A stretch of DNA of 64,000 nt from Sporolactobacillus vineae DSM 21990 = SL153 (GCF_000377985.1 NZ_KB899049.1:1-64000); one strand, 5' to 3'. Positions 34,489 to 43,641 are shown, counted from the stretch's first letter. Notes: a model not told the origin generated them from the sequence alone. Translations and numbers: made by a program.

Positions 34489-35721
34489 TCAGGCCGGTTT
34501 TGATTTCTGCTTTGCCGACTGGACTGCCTGTGTCGAGAACAGAGAATGTCCCTGAAGCTTGCGTCTTCGCTCATCACGGATCCAGAAAGAAACCAGCGCC
34601 AGCACCACGAGCATGACCTGCGGTGAGGACAGGGTAAAGTCCAGAAGGCCGTAGGCAACGATGGTCGGCAATGAGAAAAGGAACAAAGTCACCCGATGGC
34701 TGAGGTAGCCCCTCTCCGTATGTACGGCTTTGAGGAGCGAGAAAGTGCCGGTAATAATCAGACCTGTAAAGAAAACGCCGCAGACCACGCCGGAAGAGGC
34801 AAAAATAGATAAGAACAGGTTATGGGCATGAGCAATGGTATGGCCGGTCAGCTGATAGTAGGCTGTTGAAAAGTCAAACGATGTCGTGCCGAACAGCGGA
34901 TGCTGCAGAAACACATCCAGACTGTTTTTCCAGATGTTGATACGCTGCTGCATGGAAAAACCTGCAGAATCGCCTCTCGGCATCACATTAATCAGGAGCG
35001 GAACACTGGTGACAGTAAGAACGGAGGTGGCAAAGAACAGTTTCTTATTCCATTTGTAGACAAAGAACACCAGGACCAGCAGCATAATGACGAATCCGGC
35101 GCGTGAGCCCGTCGCATAGATACCCAGTGAGAGGACGGCAAGCAGCGCCAGTTCCGTGGCAATCATTCTGGTGTTACGCAGACGGATCGAACGCAGCAGT
35201 TCGACCATCAGCAAAGCCAGCGCCAGGATCAAAAGGTAACAGGCATAGTTCGGATTGTAGGCCGAACCGTATAATCTGTCCTGCCTGTTAAAGCCCATGA
35301 GCAGATGTCCGGTCAGAAGAGAAACAGCCGGCGGAATCTCGATAAACCGTCCGACAAGATCAAAGAACCAGTCGGAAAAATAAAGATATGCACCGCCCAA
35401 AATTGTGATCCACATATATTTTGACAGCCGGAGTTTCCCCGGATTGTTCAGCAAATAAAGATAAACGCCGAAATAAGCGGTCAGCATCGCCGTGGACAAC
35501 AGATCTTCAGGCCGTCCGTTGGTCAGTGTTGCCCCGATTGAAGCCAGGATCAGCAGGATGAACAGAATGCTGACCGGATCGGCCGCAAGCCTCATCTTTT
35601 TCCGGATCATCATGGTCCATTGCCGGATTCCCAGCCCGGCTAACCAGGCAATACCGAGCGGCGGCAGAATGAACAGCAGTACGTAGCCGAATTCTGCCGG
35701 CCTGTTTTTGATTGATGTCAT
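34489..35721 (-). CDS. O-antigen-ligase-like (Wzy_C) polytopic membrane protein
   Basis: This 410-residue protein has about 11-12 membrane segments and one long outer loop. It fits the O-antigen ligase/polymerase family: YNPNYACYLLILALALL, IYATGSRAGFVIMLLVLVF and the loop RINIWKNSLDVFLQHPLFGTT with the conserved HAHNLFL after it. In Gram-positive bacteria such proteins polymerise or attach surface polysaccharide. GGAGG precedes the ATG. No other polysaccharide gene is adjacent, which is unusual. Confidence 0.85.
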   Translation of the reverse strand: MTSIKNRPAEFGYVLLFILPPLGIAWLAGLGIRQWTMMIRKKMRLAADPVSILFILLILASIGATLTNGRPEDLLSTAMLTAYFGVYLYLLNNPGKLRLSKYMWITILGGAYLYFSDWFFDLVGRFIEIPPAVSLLTGHLLMGFNRQDRLYGSAYNPNYACYLLILALALLMVELLRSIRLRNTRMIATELALLAVLSLGIYATGSRAGFVIMLLVLVFFVYKWNKKLFFATSVLTVTSVPLLINVMPRGDSAGFSMQQRINIWKNSLDVFLQHPLFGTTSFDFSTAYYQLTGHTIAHAHNLFLSIFASSGVVCGVFFTGLIITGTFSLLKAVHTERGYLSHRVTLFLFSLPTIVAYGLLDFTLSSPQVMLVVLALVSFWIRDERRRKLQGHSLFSTQAVQSAKQKSKPA

Positions 35722-36009
35722 TTGTCAACTTGCCTCCGAAATAGTTTCAGTTTGTATCATCTGAAATATTTTCAGACACTGCTTCACTATAATACATGAA
35801 TCAGGACAACTTCAACAGACTTGTGGGTAAATTTATACATTGTACGGGCAAAAAAGATACCGACGCATTCCGTCATGATTCAATCACAACAAAGGGATCG
35901 ATTGACCGCTCTCCCGGAAGTGCGGGCTGTCCGGTGTAAGGGCTGTCATGAATTAAAGTAACAGGTATAATGAAAATTGTAAATACAGAAGGCGGAGAGG
36001 ATGACGGGA

Positions 36010-36996
36010 ATGAGACTGGCAACGATCGGAACAAGTAAAATCACCGGTTCTTTTCTGGAGGCGGTTCAGGAAACCGGCAGAATGACATACACCGCAGCCT
36101 ATTCAAGGAGTGCCGACAAGGCCAGAGCGTTTTCGGAGCAGCATGGCGGAATACAATGGTTTACCTCTGTGGAAGCACTGGCCCAGAGTGATGCCGTGGA
36201 TGTGGTTTATGTGGCGTCGCCGAATGGCCTGCATTTTCAGCAGGTCATGACACTTCTTAACGGCGGCAAACATGTCATCTGTGAAAAACCGATTTTTATT
36301 ACCTTAAACGAACTGGAGCAGGCCTTCAGTCTGGCGGAAGAGAAACACGTCTTTCTGTTTCAGGCGATCAGGAATATCCAGACACCGGTATTCAAAGAGT
36401 TGAAAGCGGCGCTGCATCGTGCCGGCCGTCTTCGCTCGTCGGTTCTGCAGCTGATTCAATACTCATCACGATATGATTTGTTTCTCGATGGGAAAATAAC
36501 CAATATTTTTTCCCCGCAGTTTGCCGGCGGTGCACTGGAAGATCTGGGTGTTTATCCCCTGTCTGCGGCGATTTCCCTGTTCGGTCCGCCGGCAGATTCA
36601 GCCTATTTTCCGGTGATGCTGTCGAGCGGTGTGGACGGGAGCGGGACACTGGTGCTGAACTATGAAGATTTCGTGTGCACGATCCTTTGCTCGAAAATCG
36701 CCCATTCCGACGCCCCTTCGGAAATTCATGGCGAACAGGGAACGCTCCGGATCAATAATGCATCGAATATCCACCGGCTGGAATGGATCGATGCCCACAC
36801 GAAGCAGGACGAACTGATCGCAGAGGACAAGACGGACAATGATATGATTTATGAAATCACCTGTTTTGCCGATACGATTGAGCAGAACGATTTGGAAACT
36901 TACCGGACGTTGAAGGAACACAGCCGTGAAGTCGTGCGTGTCATGGAAAAATCGCGGCGAGATAACGGGATTCTTTTTCCCAATGACCAGGTTTAA
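36010..36996 (+). CDS. Gfo/Idh/MocA-family NAD(P)-dependent oxidoreductase
   Basis: This 328-residue protein has an N-terminal Rossmann domain (MRLATIGTSKITGSFLEAV) and the family EKP motif (GKHVICEKPIF, about residue 94). The C-terminal half is the usual substrate-binding domain. ATG 36010 lies 9 bases from GGAGAGG, whereas the ATG at 36001 touches it. A TATAAT at 35966-35971 gives a plausible promoter. The substrate is probably a sugar derivative but cannot be told. Confidence 0.9.
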   Translation: MRLATIGTSKITGSFLEAVQETGRMTYTAAYSRSADKARAFSEQHGGIQWFTSVEALAQSDAVDVVYVASPNGLHFQQVMTLLNGGKHVICEKPIFITLNELEQAFSLAEEKHVFLFQAIRNIQTPVFKELKAALHRAGRLRSSVLQLIQYSSRYDLFLDGKITNIFSPQFAGGALEDLGVYPLSAAISLFGPPADSAYFPVMLSSGVDGSGTLVLNYEDFVCTILCSKIAHSDAPSEIHGEQGTLRINNASNIHRLEWIDAHTKQDELIAEDKTDNDMIYEITCFADTIEQNDLETYRTLKEHSREVVRVMEKSRRDNGILFPNDQV

Positions 36997-37219
36997 GTTC
37001 ACGGACTCCGGCGGTCCGGGATGATCAGCCGCACTTTTTCCGGAAAATGACCATTTGAGCGGGATACAGAAATATTGCAGAGCGCTTTTGTTTTTAAAGA
37101 AAAGCGGCGCTGCATTTTTTATTGATTTGTGAAGTCCGCTGCCGCATAGAGTCTCAGCGAAAAGGGGAACGATAAAAAGTAAACTGCGGAAATGTGATGA
37201 AAAGTGAGGACGGATCGAT

Positions 37220-38785
37220 ATGACGAAGGAGCAGCGGAATAATTTTAAGAAAACCACATCGGTATGGCAGGATACGGTGCACCTCCCGGAATTCAGGGCG
37301 CTGGACAAAGACATTGAAACAGAGACGCTGATTGTCGGCGGCGGCATTACCGGAATTACGGCCGCCTTTCGCCTGGCGTCTGCCGGTGTAAAAGTGACGC
37401 TTATCGAGGCGGCACGTCTGGCCAGCGGCACGACAGGGTATACAACAGCGAAGATCACCGCCCAGCATGGATTGATCTATCACGAGCTGGCCGCACATTT
37501 TGGCGCGGAAAAAGCCGGACTGTACTATCAGGCAAACCAGGAAGCGCTGCACTGGATGGAACAGACGATCACGGAAAATAACGTTTCCTGCGGATTTGAA
37601 AAGAAACCGGCAGTCGTTTATGCGGCGACGGATCAGGAAGCGGCGGCAGTTGAAAAAGAAAAGGCGGCGTATGACCGGCTGGGCATCCCAGGGGACCTGA
37701 AACAGGAAACCGGATTGTCTCTGCCGGCGGTCAATGCGCTGTCGATGCCGGATCAGGCGCAGTTTCACCCGCTGATGTATTTGCACTACCTGATCGCGGA
37801 ACTGTCGCGCATGGGCGTGCCGGTCTATGAACAGACGATGGCGGTTGAACTGGAACAGGAGAAGCCGCCGGTGATCCGGACCAGGCAGGGTTTCCGCATC
37901 CATTGCCGGAACGTCCTGATCTGTTCGCATTTCCCTTTCTATGATCCCCGGTTCTATTTCTCGCGGATGTTCCCGGAAAGGTCTTACCTGATTGCCTGCG
38001 AGACGGATGCGACGGTTCCGGACGGGATGTACCTGAGTGCCGGCGATCCGAAACGGTCGGTCCGGAGTCTGAAGCTGTCCGGTAAAAACATGGTTCTGAT
38101 CGGTGGTGAGAATCACAAGACCGGACGCGGCGAAGATACAGAGATCCATTTCGACCGGTTATCCGGTTTTGCCGACAGTCTGCTCGGCGAAAACCGCCGG
38201 ATTGCCCGCTGGTCGGCGCAGGACTACACGACTCTGGACAAAGTGCCTTATATCGGACCGATCTCAGCGAACCAGCCGCATCTTTTCGTGGCGGCGGGAT
38301 TTCGGAAATGGGGCATGACAACGGGAACGTTAGCTGCCGGGCTCCTGACCGATCTGGTTCTGGAGCAGGATAATCCTTACGTCGAACTCTTCAGTCCGTC
38401 GCGCTTTGAAGCAGATCCGATGGTAGGCCGATTCCTGATTGAGAATGCCGAAGTGGCCGGAAATCTGATAAAAGGGAAAATCGGTCAGGAGGAAAAGTCG
38501 ATTGCCGATCTCGGGAATGATCAGGGGGCCATTGTGTCGCTGAACGAAACGCGTGCCGGTGTTTACAAACAGCCGGATGGAAAAGTAGTGATCGTGGATA
38601 CGACTTGCCCGCACCTCGGCTGCGAGGTAAACTGGAATCAAAGCGAGCGCACATGGGACTGCCCGTGCCATGGTTCGCGATTCCGGGCGAACGGCGAGGT
38701 AATTGACGGCCCGGCGCTGAAGCCGCTGAAACAAATCTATCTGCAGAATGAATCGGTTGCCGGTGATCAGAAAACGCCCTTGTAA
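37220..38785 (+). CDS. FAD-dependent oxidoreductase fused to a Rieske 2Fe-2S domain
   Basis: This 521-residue protein has a DAO-type FAD domain (dinucleotide motif VGGGITGITAAFRLASAG, about residues 38-55) to about residue 390. A C-terminal Rieske domain (about 420-510) has the complete cluster ligands CPHLGC and CPCHGS. The same architecture occurs in B. subtilis YhfW. Electrons probably pass from substrate via FAD to the cluster. The substrate is unknown. The next gene starts 14 bases later, so the two form an operon. Confidence 0.92.
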   Translation: MTKEQRNNFKKTTSVWQDTVHLPEFRALDKDIETETLIVGGGITGITAAFRLASAGVKVTLIEAARLASGTTGYTTAKITAQHGLIYHELAAHFGAEKAGLYYQANQEALHWMEQTITENNVSCGFEKKPAVVYAATDQEAAAVEKEKAAYDRLGIPGDLKQETGLSLPAVNALSMPDQAQFHPLMYLHYLIAELSRMGVPVYEQTMAVELEQEKPPVIRTRQGFRIHCRNVLICSHFPFYDPRFYFSRMFPERSYLIACETDATVPDGMYLSAGDPKRSVRSLKLSGKNMVLIGGENHKTGRGEDTEIHFDRLSGFADSLLGENRRIARWSAQDYTTLDKVPYIGPISANQPHLFVAAGFRKWGMTTGTLAAGLLTDLVLEQDNPYVELFSPSRFEADPMVGRFLIENAEVAGNLIKGKIGQEEKSIADLGNDQGAIVSLNETRAGVYKQPDGKVVIVDTTCPHLGCEVNWNQSERTWDCPCHGSRFRANGEVIDGPALKPLKQIYLQNESVAGDQKTPL

Positions 38786-38799
38786 GGAGGCGTCCGGGA

Positions 38800-39174
38800 T
38801 TGAGCATAATTGATCTCATGGCTGAAGAAAAGATACAGGTCGGACTTCGGAATGGTGCATTTGACCATCTTCCGGGGAAAGGACAGCCGCAGCAGTTTGA
38901 AGACCTGTCCGGTGTGCCCAAAGATCTGCGCGTCGGCTACACGGTGCTGAAAAACGCCGGTTATCTGCCGGAAGAAGTCCAGATCCGTAAAGATATGGTG
39001 ACACTGAGCGACCTGATCCGCTGCTGTACGGATGACGAAGAACTTCGCCGGCTGAACGGACAGCTGCGTGCCAAACGGCTGAGATTCAATCAGCTGACGG
39101 AAAAACGTTCGATCCGGAAGAGCCGGGCTTTTCGGAAATACAGGAGTAAGATCTTTAATCACCTGCATATTTGA
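38800..39174 (+). CDS. DUF1992 (DnaJ-associated domain) protein
   Basis: This 124-residue protein starts at TTG 38800, nine bases after AAGGAGG; no ATG is available in the conserved N-terminus. It is recognised by IDLMAEEKIQVGLRNGAFDHLPGKGQP and LPEEVQIRKDM, typical of DUF1992, which is also found in DNAJC28-type proteins. No J domain is present. Function is unknown. Confidence 0.85.
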   Translation: MSIIDLMAEEKIQVGLRNGAFDHLPGKGQPQQFEDLSGVPKDLRVGYTVLKNAGYLPEEVQIRKDMVTLSDLIRCCTDDEELRRLNGQLRAKRLRFNQLTEKRSIRKSRAFRKYRSKIFNHLHI

Positions 39175-39202
39175 AAAAATGGCCGGGGCAGATGCTCCGG
39201 CC

Positions 39203-39847
39203 TTATTCTTTCCATAAGTTCAGCAATGGCCCCTTGTTCCCGTAGACAGGATCCTGAGCCGGCTTGCCGACTCTGGCGATATTCTGTTTCAACGGATTGC
39301 TTTCCTCTGTTTGCGTGTCGTAAGACTTTCCGTTCGGGTAGCCGCCGACGACAGAGAATGCGTTACTTGCCGAAATCCGCTTGTGCCCGGTACCTGCCGG
39401 TAGGACGACGACGTCACCGGCCGATAATTTAAAAATTTTCCCCTTAGGCCCGCCGAGCTGAACTTCAGCACTGCCGGCTGCTATGCCGAGCACTTCATGG
39501 GCATTGCTGTGAAAATGATGGAAATCAAAGATGCCGTCAATCCAGTTGTTGCCCCAGTTGTTCTTATGAAACAACCTGACAATCTGATTGGCGTTCATCC
39601 CTTTGACTGCTCCGTGGTAGATCAGAACAGAGTATTTCGGGTTGTTCGGGATCGTGCCGTCGTCTTTGAAACGGGCCTGAGCGACTGAGGCGAATGGCTT
39701 TCCCGATGAAGAAGCACGGTCTGAAGCTGCCTGCTGGATCGATGAATGATCAGACGGCGATGATGTCGACAGCGCGGCCGGCCCGCCGCAAGCAGCCAGT
39801 GTCAGGATAAATGGTGCCAGCCAGACAACGCGATGGAATCGTAACAA
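39203..39847 (-). CDS. Lipoprotein with a cupin domain (YjlB-like)
   Basis: This 214-residue protein has a lipoprotein signal (lipobox LAAC, Cys about residue 20). A low-complexity Ser-rich linker follows, then a single cupin domain: FDFHHFHSNAHEVLGIAAG, VQLGG, and DVVVLPAGTGHKRI. The His-rich motif could bind a metal. B. subtilis YjlB has the same cupin but, as I recall it, is cytosolic; export as a lipoprotein is unusual. The GGGAGG site is about 14 bases from the ATG, somewhat long. Confidence 0.8.
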   Translation of the reverse strand: MLRFHRVVWLAPFILTLAACGGPAALSTSSPSDHSSIQQAASDRASSSGKPFASVAQARFKDDGTIPNNPKYSVLIYHGAVKGMNANQIVRLFHKNNWGNNWIDGIFDFHHFHSNAHEVLGIAAGSAEVQLGGPKGKIFKLSAGDVVVLPAGTGHKRISASNAFSVVGGYPNGKSYDTQTEESNPLKQNIARVGKPAQDPVYGNKGPLLNLWKE

Positions 39848-39993
39848 AGAAGTCCCTCCCTTTAACAGATCCTGTCATTTGAAAACTTTTTTCATGTTTC
39901 AGTATAGCATCCGGTGATGCGTGAGGAAAAAGATCCGATCCGTCAGAATAAAGCAGTGCGGCCGATTGCCAACCGCATTGCTTATCAAAATGC

Positions 39994-40764
39994 TCACCTG
40001 TTCTCGCCGGTATAGACTAGAATGGCATCGCGCAGCAGGATGGCTGCATTTTTACCAAACCGATCTTCGTAATAGGCCGTGAAGCGCGGGTCCGCCACAT
40101 ACATTTTTGCCAGATCGGCATGTGCTTCCGGGGTGTACGCCGTCCAGAAGTAACTCAGCCACTGCCTGTGCAGATCGGCTGCCTTCTGTGCTTCGCTGCT
40201 TCGCGGATCCGCACCGTTATCCAGTGCCGCCTTCAAGTGGCCGCCCATCTCGTTTTGAATGGCTTCGGCATCGGCGTAGTCATCTTTGCTGAGGCCGGCA
40301 AATTTCTGATAGGATGCCTTTACCTGCGCCTCTCCGTATTTCTCACGGATCTCTTTGCCATAGAGCGCTTCATTTCGGTCGATCATTTCCTTTTTAAAGC
40401 CCTCAAATTTTTCCTTATCGGTCATCGTTTGTTCCCCTTTCCTGGCGGCCAGCGTCTTCTCAACTGTCGCGATCAGTCGATTCAGACGATCCCGCTCATC
40501 AATTAATCTTTGATGCTGTCTGGTCAGGGCGGCGATCAGGCTGAAATCCGGAGCATTGAGGAAAGCCCGTATGTCCTTCAGGCCAAAACCGAGTTCCCGG
40601 TAAAACAGGATCTGCTGCAGCTTGTCGACCTCTCCTGGTCCGTAGATGCGGTAGCCCGATGCGTTGATCTTCTCCGGCTTCAGCAGGTTCAACTGGTCGT
40701 AATAACGGAGCGTTCGCGGACTGACTCCGGCCAGATCACTGAGCTGTTTGACGGTGTAATGCAA
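39994..40764 (-). CDS. MerR-family regulator with TipAS drug-binding domain (Mta/TipAL type)
   Basis: This 256-residue protein has an N-terminal MerR helix-turn-helix (YTVKQLSDLAGVSPRTLRYYDQLNLLKP), a coiled coil (about 75-110) and a C-terminal TipAS domain (about 130-250; AEAIQNEMGGHL, HRQWLSYFW). Proteins of this type bind antibiotics and activate efflux genes and themselves. No target gene is adjacent, so self-regulation and distant targets are likely. Confidence 0.9.
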   Translation of the reverse strand: MHYTVKQLSDLAGVSPRTLRYYDQLNLLKPEKINASGYRIYGPGEVDKLQQILFYRELGFGLKDIRAFLNAPDFSLIAALTRQHQRLIDERDRLNRLIATVEKTLAARKGEQTMTDKEKFEGFKKEMIDRNEALYGKEIREKYGEAQVKASYQKFAGLSKDDYADAEAIQNEMGGHLKAALDNGADPRSSEAQKAADLHRQWLSYFWTAYTPEAHADLAKMYVADPRFTAYYEDRFGKNAAILLRDAILVYTGENR

Positions 40765-40792
40765 TTGACCTACCCCCCTGATAAATTTATCG

Positions 40793-40821
40793 TATACCCT
40801 GACGCTGCGTAAACCTCAAGC
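40793..40821 (-). promoter_or_regulatory. Promoter/operator of the MerR gene
   Basis: On the minus strand TTGAGG, a 17-bp spacer containing the palindrome ACGCAGCGT, and TATACG lie just before the gene. The dyad in the spacer resembles MerR-family operators. Confidence 0.45.
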
Positions 40822-41015
40822 ACTATTAATTGTGAAAAATATTTCCATATTGTGAGCAGGACATTTGACCGGACTGTTTCCTGTTTTTAAAATAGGAAAA
40901 GTAGGGAATAAAAATAAAAACTATTCCCGTCCGTACCGTCTGCTTTTTTCCGCGGATGAAAACGGACTGATGCGGACAATTTAACACTATCGATTCCCGA
41001 GGAGGATATTAAACG

Positions 41016-41525
41016 ATGGCAAAGAAAATTGCTGCAGTACTGGCCGATGATTTCGAAGATGTCGAATTCACCGGACCTGCAAAGGCATATAAGGATGCCG
41101 GCCATACAGTTGTCGTGATCGGCAAGGAAAAGGGTGCGACGATTACAGGCAAGCATGGTGCCAAAGTAACGGCAGATGCATCGATCGACGATGTGAAGCC
41201 GGACGACTTCGACGCACTGCTGATCGCCGGCGGCTATTCACCGGACAACCTGCGTGACGACGATCGTTTCGTTAACTTTACCAAAGCTTTCGCAGACAAA
41301 GACAGGAACGTTTTTGCCATCTGCCACGGTCCGCAGCTGCTGATTACGGCGGACGCCGTTAAAGGCCGCAACATCACGGGCTACAAGTCCATTGCGGTTG
41401 ACCTGAAAAACGCCGGCGGCAACTACAAAGATCAGGAAGTCGTTGTCAGCGGCAACCTGGTTACGAGCCGTACACCTGACGATATTCCGGCCTTCAATCG
41501 TGAAAGCCTGAAGAAACTCGCCTGA
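41016..41525 (+). CDS. DJ-1/PfpI-family protein (YfkM-like, general stress)
   Basis: This 169-residue protein has the DJ-1/PfpI fold: VLADDFEDVEFTGP at the start (conserved Glu), LLIAGGYSPDNLR, and the nucleophile elbow FAICHGPQLL (Cys about 107). B. subtilis YfkM/general stress protein 18 is the close match I recall; such proteins repair methylglyoxal damage or are peptidases. GAGGAGG precedes the ATG. It is a single-gene unit ended by the terminator at 41548-41589. Confidence 0.92.
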   Translation: MAKKIAAVLADDFEDVEFTGPAKAYKDAGHTVVVIGKEKGATITGKHGAKVTADASIDDVKPDDFDALLIAGGYSPDNLRDDDRFVNFTKAFADKDRNVFAICHGPQLLITADAVKGRNITGYKSIAVDLKNAGGNYKDQEVVVSGNLVTSRTPDDIPAFNRESLKKLA

Positions 41526-41547
41526 CATATTAATAAAAGGTAGTCAT

Positions 41548-41589
41548 ACAGAACCTCCACTCCTAAGCAGGGCGGGGGTTCTGTTTTTT
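41548..41589. terminator. Convergent terminator
   Basis: The stem ACAGAACCtCC/GGgGGTTCTGT is followed by TTTTT. It lies between the DJ-1 gene and the minus-strand ureohydrolase gene. Confidence 0.75.
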
Positions 41590-42400
41590 ACAAGCTTTTT
41601 GCTATATGACGTGTGCCTGCTGAAGCGTCTGTCCGGATCAGCTGGCTGATGAATAAACCGGCCAATTTTTTGTTGATCGCTTCATTCCGGCTCAGCCAGG
41701 TCCGGATCTGCGGATTGAAGTGTTCATGCGGCCGGATCGGCCAGCCGCCGCAAACGTCCATCGACGCGATCCGTTTGTCTTCGATGAGCGTCCGGACCAG
41801 CGGCAAGAGCGTGTCTGATCTCATCCGGCCCTGGCTCCAGTTTGTTTTGACTTCATCCGTCGAAAGCACATCCTTGTCCACACTGATCTGGACCGTATCT
41901 GTCTGGATCAGCTTGAGCAGCTGACCGGCAGCGGGGGTGCTATGATCAGGAATGATGACGACCTGGCGCCGAATCGGCTGCGGAACGTCACGTGCGCTCC
42001 GCGGATCCGGTCCGATCATGATCACTTTTTTCAATTCAGGCACTTCCTGAATCGCGTGGCTGACCCAGGAACCGCAAGACAAAAGCGGCCCGATCTGTCC
42101 TGCATTCAGATCTGTGTGATGATCGAACAGTACCAAAGTGAACGGCCGCCTGATCTCCTGCATCAGGGCGAGCGCAACATAGTGATAGTTTCCGCTGCCG
42201 ATAAACGTCAGTCCCTTGTCCGGGATCCGGCCGAGTGCCGCGCCAATTGATGCGAACGCTCCCGGCGAGCAGTACATGGCCGTGCCGCGCAGCCCGGTAA
42301 AGTCAATCCACTGATGGGGGACAGCCGCAGTAAGATTTTTCTGATGGACATAGGTATCATCAAAATTTAAAAATGTGATATTCCGGTGCACTAAGGGCAT
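41588..42400 (-). CDS. Divergent ureohydrolase (arginase/agmatinase fold) protein
   Basis: This 270-residue protein keeps all expected manganese ligands of the arginase fold: His in GNYHYVAL, D-x-H-x-D in FDHHTDLN, and D-x-D in SVDKDVLS. The sequences around these motifs differ from true arginases (no GGDHS, no DP after the last pair). The reaction is therefore uncertain; agmatinase, arginase, guanidinase-like or formiminoglutamase activity are possible. ATG 42400 follows AGAGGTGA. A cre-like site (42433-42446) lies in the leader. Confidence 0.75.
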   Translation of the reverse strand: MPLVHRNITFLNFDDTYVHQKNLTAAVPHQWIDFTGLRGTAMYCSPGAFASIGAALGRIPDKGLTFIGSGNYHYVALALMQEIRRPFTLVLFDHHTDLNAGQIGPLLSCGSWVSHAIQEVPELKKVIMIGPDPRSARDVPQPIRRQVVIIPDHSTPAAGQLLKLIQTDTVQISVDKDVLSTDEVKTNWSQGRMRSDTLLPLVRTLIEDKRIASMDVCGGWPIRPHEHFNPQIRTWLSRNEAINKKLAGLFISQLIRTDASAGTRHIAKSL

Positions 42401-42432
42401 GTCGTTCACCTCTTTGCGGCGCTCGGATGAAA

Positions 42433-42446
42433 CACAAACGCTTTCA
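42433..42446. promoter_or_regulatory. cre-like site before the ureohydrolase gene
   Basis: On the minus strand TGAAAGCGTTTGTG matches 12 of 14 cre positions. It is 32 bp upstream of the start codon, suggesting catabolite repression. Confidence 0.5.
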
Positions 42447-42649
42447 GTTATTATTTTAGCGCAGTTTTTTTACGAAGACCAACAGACGATGGTCTGTATG
42501 CGCTTTAGCTCTATGATGAAGCCGTCAGCAGACGATCCCGGTTCGATTGTGGGGCCGTTGGACTAAAAATATATCGGCCGAAATCAGGATATATCAGCCA
42601 AACGGCGAATTCGCTGTTCTTGCAGGGTGCAGGATAAATGTTTTTTTCG

Positions 42650-42675
42650 TATAATCAAATATGGAAACGTTAACA
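42650..42675 (+). promoter_or_regulatory. Promoter -10 overlapped by a perfect cre site
   Basis: TATAAT is at 42650-42655. ATGGAAACGTTAACA (42661-42675) matches the WTGNAANCGNWNNCW cre consensus at every position and covers the expected transcription start. CcpA bound there should repress. Confidence 0.65.
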
Positions 42676-42694
42676 TTTTAACGAGGTGATCATC

Positions 42695-43213
42695 ATGTTG
42701 CACTACGGGGAACATTTTCCAAAAGTGGATCCAAGTGTGTTCATCGCTCCGGGGGCACAGGTTATCGGGCAGGTGGTGCTCGGTGCACGGGCATCGGTCT
42801 GGTTCAATGCTGTGCTCAGGGGCGATGAAGCAGGTATTTTCATTGGTGAAGGATCAAACATCCAGGACGGCACGGTCGTCCACGTCGACGCAAAAGATCC
42901 GGTCCGGGTCGGGAAAAATGTGACGGTCGGCCACAATGTGACGCTGCATGGCTGTACCGTTGAAGATGGATCACTGATCGGCATGGGGGCAACAATTCTC
43001 AACGGTGCAGTGATTAAAAAAGGAGCGCTTGTTGCTGCGGGGGCGCTGGTTCTGGAAAATCAGGTTGTCGAAGCGGGGACGCTCGTTGCCGGGGTACCGG
43101 CCAAAGAGCGGCGGAAACTGAGTCAGGACAATGCGGACTATCTAAAATATGATGCGGCGCATTATATGGCGCAGGCGAAGAAATATCTGGAGGCGGGGAT
43201 CGGGCAGAGTTAA
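42695..43213 (+). CDS. Gamma-carbonic-anhydrase-like hexapeptide-repeat protein (YtoA-like)
   Basis: This 172-residue left-handed beta-helix protein shows the expected metal-binding histidines: VVHVDAKDP, then VGHNVTLHGC. Other typical blocks are FIAPGAQVIGQVVLG, SVWFNAVLRGD and VAGVPAKERRKLS. It is homologous to gamma carbonic anhydrases and YrdA/YtoA/PaaY proteins; activity in many members is unproven. ATG 42695 follows AGGTGA. The 3' end overlaps the convergent DUF3842 gene by four bases. Confidence 0.92.
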   Translation: MLHYGEHFPKVDPSVFIAPGAQVIGQVVLGARASVWFNAVLRGDEAGIFIGEGSNIQDGTVVHVDAKDPVRVGKNVTVGHNVTLHGCTVEDGSLIGMGATILNGAVIKKGALVAAGALVLENQVVEAGTLVAGVPAKERRKLSQDNADYLKYDAAHYMAQAKKYLEAGIGQS

Positions 43214-43641
43214 GAGCCCCTGCTCGTTGTCAGCCGGCTTCTGAGGTCTTCAATGATTTCTTCGGCCAGATCCTTGATGGGTGTCTTCGCGGTGCCGGGA
43301 ACCAGGATGTCCGGATGATGGAGAGGAAGAAGATACTTTCTGCACGACATCCGGGAAAACGCCTGTGTCATCGCTGCAGTGACTTCGCCCTGAATGGATC
43401 CCGGTTCGATAATACCGATCGGGGCGATGATCCCGTCGGCCGTTTCATGACGGCAGAAGGAGCAGATTCCTTTTTCACCGCTGATGCCGATATCGGCGCC
43501 GGCACGGACCATCCGCGCAGTGGCAAATGTGTTCGTGCCCAGGGCGATGATCTGCACTTCAGGCGGCAATTCGAGCCGTATTTTTTTGATCAGTGTCTGG
43601 CCAAGCCCGGCCCCCTGGCCATCGAGAACGGCAACTTTCAT
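43210..43641 (-). CDS. DUF3842 family protein
   Basis: This 143-residue protein begins MKVAVLDGQGAGLGQTLIKKI, a nucleotide-binding-like start. It has the segment GTNTFATARMVRAGADIGISGE and a CSFCRHETADGI block with two Cys. I recognise the DUF3842 family but no function is known. The gene is divergent to hypB, with 137 bases between the starts, in a nickel gene block, so a metal-related role is possible but inferred from position. Confidence 0.8.
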   Translation of the reverse strand: MKVAVLDGQGAGLGQTLIKKIRLELPPEVQIIALGTNTFATARMVRAGADIGISGEKGICSFCRHETADGIIAPIGIIEPGSIQGEVTAAMTQAFSRMSCRKYLLPLHHPDILVPGTAKTPIKDLAEEIIEDLRSRLTTSRGS

